The position numbers and the translations under genes are program-made. A stretch of DNA of 64,000 nt from Taenia hydatigena (Eukaryota > Platyhelminthes > Cestoda > Cyclophyllidea > Taeniidae), in assembly GCA_036345935.2 (NCBI GenBank), contig JADWOT020001877.1, forward strand, positions 1 through 64,000, written 5' to 3'. The notes beneath the pieces were generated by a model that had not been told where the DNA came from, made no database searches, and saw only the letters and a program-made list of their open reading frames with translations. This document shows positions 1-10,294 of this stretch, piece after piece. How positions within the stretch are numbered: the stretch's first letter is position 1; the number at the start of each line of letters is the position of its first letter.

Positions 1-1214
1 GTGGTTCCTACACATTTGTCTATGAGGTGGCCTACACAAGCAGATGTGGCGAAATCGCAACGACCATGACCTGCGCATTAAAGCGGTTCTACCTGCGAAA
101 CAGCTCTGCTGTTCGGTGCGCTCTTCGAGAGCACCGCATTCTGGTAAGACTTGCCAGACAGGAAAGGCAGTCACCATTTTTAGCTACTCTGATTGAAAGC
201 TGTCGAATCCGTCAGGCTCCCGCCTTTGTGCTGCGCAAAGGAAGTGGATTCGACCTGCGGGATCTCGTCTCAAATGTTGGCTACCTCGGTGAGAATGACT
301 CGCGATTTTACGTTTGTGAGATTATTTGTGGTCTGGAGCACCTTCACGCCATGCGCATCGTCCACTTAGACATCAAACCAAACAATGTGCTTATTGCTGA
401 TTCAGGCCACATTTTTATTACGGACTTCGATCACTCATATGACATGTCTCGAGAGCCGGGACCTCCCAAAGAGACGGACTTCACCGGAGCACTCTTCTTT
501 ATGGCGCCTGAGGTAAAGAATAAGTTGGCGATCACGACGAAGGCGGATGTGTGGAGTCTGGGCATTCTCGTTGCCTGCATCATGTACGGTCATGACACTG
601 CGCACGATTGGCTGCAAACACGTGGATTCATGACAGGTCGTTCGCCAAATGTGTCCGCATCTCTAAGCAAATTCTTCGAAGCCTGTCTCACACAAAATCA
701 TAAGAAGCGTTTAAGCATTGGTGGTCTGAAGTGTCTTGATTTCTTCAAAGGCGTCAACTGGAAGGAAGTGGTGGCTTGCAAGTTAAAACCACCTTACCAT
801 CCCTCCGAATTGAAAGTGTCTGCAGCTAAGAAAAAGTACAACGTCGACCCCTTTGACCCTCTGCTGGTTGCTGCTGCTTACGATGCACACATGCCACTGA
901 TAGAGGGACGTCTTCGAGACATTCGTGACAGGCATGGTGTGCGTCGGTTGGTGGCAGTGTCACCGAACTACCAGGATCTGGCACAGGCTAAACTGACAGG
1001 TGAGAGGATTGATGAGCTTCTCGCCAACTTTGATTTCATTAATTCTCACCTCCTCCATTCACACTGCGGATGTCACCGATGGCAGACCAATTCAGGCTTG
1101 AACTTTTTTACATCTACTTGCAATTTGCGGTCCAAGTGGTGTCAATTGCTCTTTTTTCTTGTGTGCATATGTGGGTTCCTCATCTGGTCGAAATGCACGC
1201 CTTACTTTGACTAG
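1..1214 (+). CDS. AGC-type serine/threonine protein kinase, 3' part, possible C-terminal membrane anchor
   Basis: The reading frame is already open at base 3, where it encodes G-S-Y-T-F-V-Y-E-V, the end of a glycine-rich ATP loop, so the gene begins upstream of the window; the GTG at 27 is an internal Val codon. Seen in order: ATP-binding Lys (ALK, codon 81-83), catalytic loop HLDIKPNN (363-386), DFD in place of DFG (423-431), MAPE (501-512), DVWSLGI, and after the kinase core a stretch ending F-x-G-x-x-W and PPYHP, typical of the AGC group. Catalytic Asp, Lys and Asn are present, so activity is possible, but the HRD Arg is Leu and the DFG Gly is Asp. The last ~15 residues before the tail (about 1146-1190) are strongly hydrophobic, like a tail anchor. 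A strong donor-like site (ACAG/GTGAGA, after base 999) means the end could instead be spliced off; then the hydrophobic tail would be intron. The subfamily is not recognised. Confidence 0.85.
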   Translation, partial: GSYTFVYEVAYTSRCGEIATTMTCALKRFYLRNSSAVRCALREHRILVRLARQERQSPFLATLIESCRIRQAPAFVLRKGSGFDLRDLVSNVGYLGENDSRFYVCEIICGLEHLHAMRIVHLDIKPNNVLIADSGHIFITDFDHSYDMSREPGPPKETDFTGALFFMAPEVKNKLAITTKADVWSLGILVACIMYGHDTAHDWLQTRGFMTGRSPNVSASLSKFFEACLTQNHKKRLSIGGLKCLDFFKGVNWKEVVACKLKPPYHPSELKVSAAKKKYNVDPFDPLLVAAAYDAHMPLIEGRLRDIRDRHGVRRLVAVSPNYQDLAQAKLTGERIDELLANFDFINSHLLHSHCGCHRWQTNSGLNFFTSTCNLRSKWCQLLFFLVCICGFLIWSKCTPYFD

Positions 1215-1302
1215 CATTTTCCAGTTACGAATCCACAGGGGTTGTCTGAAGGAAGTCAAAACCTCCTTTGTGTAGACTCAACCCTCCTAGCTTGGAATAC
1301 TA

Positions 1303-1890
1303 GATTTTTCTGACAATGAGGCATCTGTAACAAGGCCAAATGTTTGTGACATGAAGAGAAGCGTTCCATTGACCGACTCGTGGGGCAGCAGCCTCAGTGA
1401 AAGCTTTGGAACTACTGAGAGCTCTCAATCACAATAAAAGCTTCAACAAGGAATAATACTATTGCAGCAAGCCTCGTCAGAATAAGGTGGTAATACGTTG
1501 TCGAGACACAAGCAGCAATTTATGGCGCCGGTGGAGTGGTTCGAAAATAAGCTTGCTGCTGGAACAGACCAGAAGCAGGATGATGAAGAGGAGGATATGA
1601 GGAAATGTGTAGAGCTGGCAAAGCGAGTCATTCGCTTTCCCTATGAAGAGTCTGCAGACTGACCTTAACTGTCTTTCGTGAAGCAGATGTGATGTTAGTG
1701 TATACTGCTCTAACTATTTGCGGTCTCCATGGCATGCTTTGATGGCAACTATTTTGTAGACCTTGGTGTTTTGAAAACAAATAATTGAATTGATGTCTTT
1801 CAAAAGATGTTTTTGTGGGACCCGTGCGTGAAGTTGGAAGTCGCTAAAGTAAATTGTTTTGAAGGCACACCAGGTCAAGCGTTCAAATTC
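1303..1890 (+). pseudogene. Broken 3' end of a homeobox gene (copy D), directly behind the kinase
   Basis: From GAC at 1312 a frame runs to TGA 1660-1662, interrupted by TAA at 1435-1437 and 1483-1485. Its translation matches the second exon of the homeobox gene at 25698-26680: DNE...RPNV near the start, the Ser/Gln-rich middle, and TDQ-K/R-QDDE near the end. DNA similarity continues into the 3' flank to about 1890 (compare 25440-25700, opposite strand). The homeobox helix itself is absent; similarity starts just after it. Relative to the intact gene this copy has a longer Gln-rich middle and lacks the stop used there, so its frame reads 15 codons further. It probably now serves as 3' flank or 3' untranslated sequence of the kinase; an AATAAA at 1433-1438 overlaps the first in-frame stop. 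Confidence 0.8.
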
Positions 1891-4410
1891 TATGCAGAAA
1901 CAATTTACCCTTAACTCATTTTCGAGTTGCAGAACACAATGAAAATGGCTTGTGGTTGAGTCATAGGCGCTTACAGCAGATGTTAATGTTAATGTAAGAG
2001 GTTAGCTAGTTATGTTTGGTGCAGATACGGTCAAACGATTTGGTTGTAACTAATTTCCATTTGCTTCACAGCTGAGATTAAACCTTCAAAGGTTTCAGGT
2101 CGGGTGTAGGACACAGTTCAACATCACACGCAGATCCTGTTTAAGGTGACCAGATTGTAGCCAATCAAAGGTCTAATGTTGACACGTTCATATTTATGCT
2201 ACCGAATTTGAAATATTTGTCCATGGAAGACAAATGTGAGCATGCACGCAAGAAGGAATGTGGATGTTGTGCCATCCCGTCAGAGACATGGGAGTTCACT
2301 CAACTCAGCATCATCATTTGTTTTCCTTTTCATCTTCCTCTCTCAGCAGAGCAATGTGTTGCCTCGCTCCCACCGCTTGAGAGGTGAGAGTCCACACAGG
2401 TCGATGTATCACATACAGAAGCGATGACGGCGCTAAACCTATCGAAGCAGTCAGTCATAATGTGTAGTAGAGTTTGGTTCAAGTCCACGGGCCAGTTTAC
2501 TTCCAGAAATCTCCTTTCACAGTACCTTACAATCAACGCCTCAAACGCCCTAAATTACCCTTTTTACATGTGAACACGGATCCCATTGCCAACACGCAAC
2601 TCAATGCTGCTCCGACTGACCTCTCTTCTACCCAAAACGCCCATGAATTGGTACCAACTGAACTGGGTCATAGCAACTGAAGCTGCAAGGGAGAGGGATA
2701 GCAAAAGATCGAGAAAAAACAAACGACTCCTGCTGAGAGAACAAACACCCCATTGCTGCAAAGCAATTTGCTGAAAATACAACTTGTCGTGAGAGAGGGA
2801 TGGAATGTTCAGGAAATCCGACATCATTATTCATGGCTAGGCTTCTTCCATGACTTTGCCACGACCTCTGAGCTAATTTGCGCTACCACTTAAGGCTTTC
2901 GGTTGCTATCGTTGATAAATTTAGTCTAAGGGGAATATTGTAGTAGCGTGTAGCAGATTTGTGCACGATGGCAGTGTCGCAATTTGCTAGGCTGGGTCAG
3001 ATTCAGCTCATCAGCTACGAGAAGTTGACAAGGCGTTGAAGTGAGAACCTTGATGTGTAGTCTGATTGACTAGCGTAAGCGATCACACTGCTTGCTGGCC
3101 CTGTAGTTGGGTGATTGAGTGGGTCTATACGCAGCAATCATATCGTCTGACAGGTGAATTCTTAATCCTTACCGCCTTTTTTTCCGTATCGCTTACGATT
3201 AGTTGTTGACAACTCGTGAATGACCGCGTTTCTTACGACATCTTCTTATCGATTAACATCATCTTGTTGATCATGTGACAGAGTGCTTTTATTGACGAAA
3301 TAATTGTAGATAGATACCTCTTTCCTCCTCTTCCTCTTCTTTCGTTTTTCGCGGCTTCAGTCTGTCTGCAACCTTCCCTCCTAAGCCAGCCAATGTCCGA
3401 TCAAACATCTATCTCGATGTGCAACTCCTACTGAGCGTCAATTCAGTAGCAAAAGCATTCCACCTCCAAAACAGTGCAGCGGAAGAGATTGCGAGCAGGT
3501 AGACATCGTGTGAGTTAGTGGAGTTGCGACAGCAATCGCTCGCCTTCCCTTCCTCCTCAAGCCTTTTTGGTGACACACTAGAAAAGCATGTACACTACTA
3601 GTTACCACTGCTAAGACTGTGCTGTTCAAGCACATGCTGCTCGTAAGCTAAAGCCATACCTTCTTGTATTGGGCTGTGCTGATGGTACTTCAAGAAAGCA
3701 TGTATCTATGCATGCATTTTCATCCAACTCATCTTTAAAGTAAGGGAGAGCAAAATAACTCACAAGAGGAAACAGTGCTTCTTCAATGAGGTAAGAGTGT
3801 AAGCACACGTGCTGGCGCAGTGTGTTGAGAAGTTAACACTACCGCACTTATTGTGATGGAGAGGGAAGGGAATGCCGCGAATCGCAAACCACACTACGCC
3901 TACAAGAATGTCTTTAAAGGCAATTTCACAAATTCCTCCACATGCAATGTTTCTCAGTTAGCGAGCTCTGCACAGCCAGTGGCAACTCATTCCGCTTTAA
4001 CTCTTGGGCCTAATAAAGATGTGCAGCCTACCTCCGTCTTCTTCCCCACAGGCCTTTACTTCCACTTCCAAAGACCAGGCACTGTCTAGCGCGTCGTCGT
4101 CGTAGTCGCCGACCACCAAGGAAACGATGCAGATACTAATTCCTGCTGACTGAATGCATACCTCCTCTTCCTCCTCCTCCTCCTCTTTCTTTTTTTCCAT
4201 CTTTTGGTGCATTTCACAGTCACCTGGTTTGGTAGCAGTTTTCAGCATCCCTCACTAGCTGTGCCACCGTTTAAAAATGCCGTGGTTTATAGAAAGCGCG
4301 GTCTGATCTCAGTCTCCTCAATGTACTCAAGTACCGCAACAACTTGATAATGGTAAACACTTACTGACAAAACGTCAAAACAAATGCTAAGTTGCTAGTT
4401 AAATGGCAAT
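1891..4410. other. No recognisable gene
   Basis: Short open frames on both strands overlap each other and show no family motifs. A pyrimidine-rich microsatellite lies at 4161-4198. I see no RNA gene or mobile element. Confidence 0.5.
4161..4198 (+). repeat. TCC/CTT microsatellite
   Basis: Runs of TCC and CTT triplets followed by a T-run, seen directly. Confidence 0.9.
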
Positions 4411-5620
4411 AGTATAATTTTAAGGCTCTTACAATGTTATTTTAACGCGTTTTTATATCTGGGTATTTTGCCAGTTTTCTTACCTTCCAAATGATTTTTT
4501 GTTTGCGGTTTTAACTTTTAAATTCAATGACTAAAACGAAAAAATAAGCGATCAAGATAATATCTGGGTTGTCTAAAATGCCCAAAAATCATAAGTCTTT
4601 GTTTTATCGGACAGCGCTATGCTGATTAGCTGGATCAGTGTGCGAAGTACGCGGGCGGTGTGCGTTTTGGTGGCCATTATTTTCGTTTAATGAAGATTAA
4701 TTTGTTCGAACAAGTTGGAAAGTTGGTAAGCGTTTGGCGCTCCTTTGTTAGTTTCAATTTGTTATGTGTTATTAGGTGATTTTAATATTTATTGGTTCCC
4801 TTCGTGCGCCTATTTGCTGGAGTATAATCCAGGGTTTCACAACGTGAAAGTTAAGCCGTTTTTTTTCCAGCTGCAAGGTCTAATCACGTCCATTGTTATC
4901 TCTGCAATACTTTAGGTAATTTTTCCAGATTATTTAGGCAATTCCTTATTAGTTTGCCTTTTAATGCCTGTGGACCTTGATTAATGAGTCGTAATTCTGT
5001 TGAAAAGAGATTTACCTTCACCAGGTGCTTGGCACGTACTCCTTGTTTCTACTCATAAGTATTCATTATATGTTTTATTGCACATTTGCCTAATCTGTGC
5101 ATTTACTAGGTTAAACACTAAAGTTGACGCCAGAATTTTTGTTTCGTAAAGATTGAACGCGTTATGAGGCGGCAATGGATGAGAATCTCGCCTTAGATAT
5201 CGCTTCACGCGTCCCCCAGGTAAGGTTGGATTGCATATGCTGAGTTGTTGCTGTCTTCTCTGTGCTGCAATGGATTCGACGTGCCTTCTTATTTTTGGGT
5301 GGTCCTTTCACGTTTTAGCGTAGTACAAGATGCGTTAGTTCGTTTCTTAGTTGTTATTGCGTTCTCTGAATTTCAATTGACTTTCCTTGTACGCCAACAT
5401 GCTAGTGTAAATGCGGAGGCCTTATAGTGTGACTGCTAGGACGTTTTCTTTTCCAACTGCAATGTCTACTCGCGTCCATGTTCTGCTTTGCAACACTGTA
5501 AGCGAGAATTTGAGGTTCTTACGTCAACTTGTTACCGGTTTGTTTTTTTTTAGTGACGGTATAGCTGCAGTTTCCCTGAAGGGGTACTTGAGCATTTTCT
5601 TTTCCACCGACGAACTGAAT
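4411..5620 (+). repeat. Left arm of a diverged inverted duplication with internal tandem units
   Basis: This stretch matches, in reverse complement, 22280-23690. Matches run from TTATTTTAACGCG near 4440 through a block ending in a donor-like site near 4720, a block near 4867-4912, a block near 5170-5220 and one near 5290-5500. Within each arm similar blocks recur about 600 bp apart (compare 4867-4912 with 5453-5500), so the ancestor was itself tandemly repeated. Two blocks look like exons: one ends F-E-Q-V-G-K-L before GTAAGC, another reads EAAMDENLALDIASRVPQ before GTAAGG. In the other arm these frames carry mainly conservative changes. The protein family is not recognised. It may be a decayed multi-exon gene family. 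Confidence 0.75.
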
Positions 5621-8600
5621 GTCGTCTTCTGTAACCTCAGTAGACGCGATCGGAACAAGCCTAGGCCAAAGTCGTCAAGACGCTGCTGCGACTGAGGCAT
5701 CAACGTGCAGACCACTCCATCGTCGCACAGCATGTCAGTCCGCCGCCTTGATTGGCATCGTTTCTTTAAGTCTTAGTTTGTTCCTGCAGATTTGAGGATG
5801 TTCTTTGGATGGAGTATTTGGTGACGCAGGTGATGGGTGGATGCAAACATCGAACTTTACCGCGCAAAGCGGGGGCGACTGAACAAATGAAGCAGCACAT
5901 CAGCTAGGTTTCTTCCGAGTCTGCAAAGAATAGGTGCTTCGTTGGAGCCGTGCTGCCGCTGAAGGGCCTTTTGGCATTCAGTGCTCGCTGATGAGATTTT
6001 GCCGAAGCTGCTGAAAATCTACCACGAAGTAGGGTGCATGCGGCGCCGTGTCATAGCCCCTGTCTTGTAGCGCGGATGTACGGGGGAAGTGACTCGCCGA
6101 TTGATATGTGCGTACAAATGCGCATTATGTACATTTGATGAGCCCCTATTTATACATGCCATTTGCTGTTTATGCGCTTTGATGAGGTGTGAGACCTGAG
6201 TGCAGGATGTAGTGTTTTGCTTCGGCCATAGTCACCGTCTGTTTGTTGGGATTCTGATGCTGGTTTAGGACAAACTGTGTCGTATTTTCTCATTTTCCAC
6301 GTGTTCCGCTTGTTTACTGCCGCCAATTGTCCAAATGCTTTCACCCAGCCCTGGCATATTTTAAATATTGTTAATTCTAGCTTTTGTGCGCATTGACATC
6401 TGGTCATGCCACTGGCTGAATTTGTTCACTGTGAGCATCTCGTTTTCGCTTTCCGTTTATAAGGGTAAATTGCGTACTTTCGTCTGTCACTCGACTTTTT
6501 CATTCTAATCTGGCCGGGGGAGGTTGCGTTTAGCGCGTTTCAATGAATATGCATGTGCTTTTTGAGAATTTTGACGGTGAAAAGTTGCATGTGTGCATTA
6601 CAAGGCATGTTAAATCCGTAGTTACCGGATTGAATGTACTGGATGCTGATGGGCAGGATACGGCAGTTTGCTTCGTTGCACGTGTGGGCATCTGCAATGG
6701 ACTGTAGCTATCGGATCCAAATAGGTGTTCTTCCACATTCGGAACAGTAGCATAGACACTACGCACAGTTGTATGAAGTGAGTAGATTCTAATCAATCTA
6801 CTTGTGGTTAGAAAGCATGTTGCCGCTCTACTCATTTCCATTGTTGAGCGGATTTGAGGAGAATCATTTTGTAGCTGAATGCGTATTTTTGGGCGCGCTC
6901 AAGTTTTTCTGAATTTTAGGCGAATTCGTAAGCTTCTTCTGCTGTTGTTATTTGAATCTGCTTGATTAGTGTTCCTTGTGTAAACCACCGGACTGTGCAT
7001 GTTTACTACTTTCAAAAGAGGCATCTCGGGATGCCTGTTTTCGAAATACTTATGAATGAAGTGTTTATTGGAAATGTATTGTCACGAAGATGACTTGGAA
7101 GGCAACCCACTGATTGCCTCAGTTTGTTCTCTCCTTCTCCTGTAACAATGTAGTGGTTTTGGAGTGGTCTTCGCTGACCTCGTCTTAGTCGTAGTGGTGA
7201 TTAGCCTTGGCCTTAGTTGTTTTTTCATTGGTGCTAATAGTTGGCTGAAGGGTCGCGGAGACAGGCAAAAGTGCAGGGTTGACGTCTCCCTTAGGTTAGC
7301 CAGGTTACTATTTTTTTGATGGCTAATGATCGGTGGAAGGCCCTCAAGACAGACAAATGTGTACTAGCAAACGTTAAGCTTCATCTGTTTCTATACTCAC
7401 GCGCTTTTCACTTATCTTTTGCTTGGGTTAATTTGCTGCTGGAAGTCTGAGTAGGTAGCCAGGCGAAGGTGAGGAGATCTGATCATTTCGCTGTATATGG
7501 ATCTATTTGCCTGGTTTTCTTGATCAGCTTCATTCCAGTGGTATGAGATGTGGCGTTTGAACGCTTGTGCAGTCCTGTCTGATGCGAGTGGTCGTGCTAG
7601 AATCACTTTGCCTGCGTCGGAACATCTAATTGTCGGAGATGCCAAAAGTAACACGTTCCTGACGCTCTCGTGACGCGTGTTTCTGGGGAGCATTGCTTCA
7701 TTTTGATCGCATTATTGCTGCCAACAACGGTTAAGATGGAAGTTGCTCACAGTGGAAAGGAATTGAATGATTCGCCATGTCCAGCTGTCCTATCAACGCA
7801 AGGTACTTATTCTATCGTTTAAAGCACACGCACACACATGACTGATCTATTGCACATGGCTTTAATTGACTGAGTGATGTCATGCTTGTGTCCGATGCGG
7901 TGGAGCTGGTGGTGCACTAGGTAGTTCGGGGGGAGGAGGGGGGACGCCACCGACATAGACATGCCCGGGGTAATAGGCGCAAGTATCTGGTGCCCGGTGC
8001 CTTGACATTAGTTTGCTTTGTGTCTGCCGCACGAGTTTATTTGCGGTACGCTACTTATTTTGTGGTGCGTCCTGCAGTGATGCGAACCTGGATACGACAA
8101 TGGTCGCAAGTAATGTCGTGTTTCCGCTTCTCAATCTATTCGCGGCATCCTTTTCCACTATCATACCTAATAATGGTGTTATTTTGGGAGGATTTCTTCG
8201 CGAAATGCTAGATTTATTCCGTTATTGAATCGCACCTCTGTTCATGTTTATTTACCTGGTTGGTCGGTTGGTAGAGATATAAAGGCTAGGTGAATCGACA
8301 TAGCTGGTGTTGGCTGCCTAAAGACCTTCCAGTCACTCCGTAAATCCCTTTATGCCAACCTATCTGTCCAGTTTCTCAACTATCGATCTCTTCGCCTGTC
8401 CGTTCTCGACCCGCGGAACGTGTAGAGGTCAATTTGGGCAGCCTGCGGTGGATATATGAGACCGGTTGAGACAGACCTGCCTGCAGTGTTCGCAGAAAGC
8501 ATGAATACATTTGAAAATGAATAAGTTTGGATGGCTAAGATGTTAAGAGAAAGCGATTTGGTCAGACGAATGGAAAGCCACTAAGATTACTCGGTTCGCT

Positions 8601-10131
8601 AGTCTTTGTACCGATTAAAGGTAAGGGAGAAGCAGGTGCCAAGTGCTGTGGCTTAGAACCACATCAGTCATCAGGGTGTCTGTAAATCGGTCAGTGTCTA
8701 TCCACAGGGTTGCTGGACTCAATTAATGATCATTACATCGAACTGTGTCTATCACAGGAGTCGCGTCATCGAGTGCTTGGTGCGTAGTGTTTTACAATTG
8801 ACCTCTGTGTTACTGCTTCCTCCCACTCTGCCATGGTTTCTGTTTTCTGCTGTCGGTAGGCACAAAGTTATTCCTTCCTTTTAGCATGGGATGCTCTCTT
8901 ATGGTCGTTGGAATGATTAACGATTCAATTGCCTATGCTTAGGATTTTGCTAGATTTCCAATAAGTAGTGTAATTTTAAAGTATTTTTGAGGGGGGTGAT
9001 TAAAAGTTCACAGTTGTTTGTCCCCCTTTTTCATAACTGAGGGCCAATTTCGTTTTTTAACGGAGTGTCAACGAGCTCCTGTTATTCTGTTGACCACGTC
9101 TTCCTTATGGCGTCATTTTTTTGCTGATTTTATTCATTCCTGCCAATGCTTTTAAAAAAAGATTAAAGGCGATCACTTGACAAGCTGAGGTCTCTTATGC
9201 TTTTTGTTATCTTGTAAAGTGTAGACGTTAATCCACTCACAGACTCGTGGTAGAACGCTGGGGTTTTCCGTTTCGAATTCAGCTATTAAGTGCAAAGCTA
9301 AGTAGGTTAATTTCTTTTCTCGAAATGTAATTTTGCTATTATTATTCTGGGTCACCTTTTTGAATTGCTTCCGTTGATCCCTAAAAGCTTTTCTTCGTTC
9401 GTGGGAAATTGTACCTTTCTGAAGATATGCAGTAAAATGGCAGCCATTTTGTTTTGGTTATTTCGTTAGGCTAGCAATTTTGATGTGCCTTTGTTTTCCT
9501 TGTCTCCAAGCTTGTGGGTTCAAGTTTTTGATATCTTTTTAGCTTTGACATCCAAAGTTAAGCAATTTTTATCGATCTAGCCTCGTTTTCCGTTGTGAAT
9601 CCCTTTTTTGTGTCATCTCTGCCTCGGGCCCCTAAGTGCTTGCCATTCTTAAGGTGGAGGGCTTGATAAGTAGATCCTCTACGCTTTATTTGTAATAGTT
9701 GTTCCCTTTCCTAGTTCTTGAATGAACCCCCAACGTGTACCATTTATTTTTATAAGGATCTCTGCAATTTTTTACTCCTACCTACAACTTTGTTTTGAAA
9801 GGGGATGGCCTCTTGGGCCATAGACCGATTTAGTATGTGTAGTACTTTTTCACAACCTATGAATCGGTCCCACTGTCGCCAGCGTTTGCCTGTCTGGAGC
9901 AGTAGGACGAGTGGTTTTGGTCGGCGTTTCATTAGTGCAAACCGTTTGGCAATGTTTGGTCTTGGCTAGAATCTAGCTGACGACGTCCAGGCCACAGCAC
10001 GCGTGTAGCGTGTCGTACAGGAAGGACAGTTCCATGCCTATCGCATCACTTCGGCCTTTTACACATCCTGATTGTGATTTTCTTTTTAGTCGGGCACAAG
10101 AGGGGAGAGGATGTTTTAACTGCAGGCGCAC
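5621..10131. other. No recognisable gene
   Basis: Frames such as 7412-7693 (-) and the opposite strand of the same place are both open and neither shows a known motif. No mobile element or RNA gene was recognised. Confidence 0.45.
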
Positions 10132-10294
10132 CTGAAGGCATTGAGCAGTTGTACGAAGTAGACGCTGGGCATCGAGAGGTTCACCCAACAAACGAAGGGT
10201 CTCAGGAATTGTCACTGTGCGAGTGGGCTGGAAACCAACATTTGCGGGGTCGCCACTGATTGACAGGCATCTGCATCGCTTAATCGTCCAATTT
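10132..10294 (-). CDS. Candidate internal exon of an unidentified protein
   Basis: Reading the minus strand, an acceptor-like TTATTCAG at 10295-10302 precedes an open 163-base block that ends exactly at CTTCAG/GTGCGCC, a donor-like site. The 54 codons have protein-like composition (for example TIPETLRLLGEPLDAQRLLR) and no stop. I do not recognise the family and found no partner exon nearby, so this could be chance; it is listed because both splice boundaries and the composition agree. Confidence 0.3.

Noticed and set aside
27..29. GTG as start codon of the kinase
   Set aside because: The frame is open upstream and encodes the end of the glycine-rich loop, so the start lies outside the window.
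1433..1438. AATAAA as the definite kinase polyadenylation signal
   Set aside because: It arises inside the decayed homeobox exon by a CAG-to-TAA-type change; it may be used, but sequence alone cannot show that.
1487..1662. C-terminal exon of the kinase joined from the donor after 999
   Set aside because: Phase would fit, but the block is clearly homologous to the homeobox gene's second exon (TDQ-K-QDDE motif), not to a kinase tail.
7412..7693. 93-codon minus frame with protein-like composition
   Set aside because: The plus strand of the same place is also open after an acceptor-like site; neither matches a known family, so no strand could be chosen.
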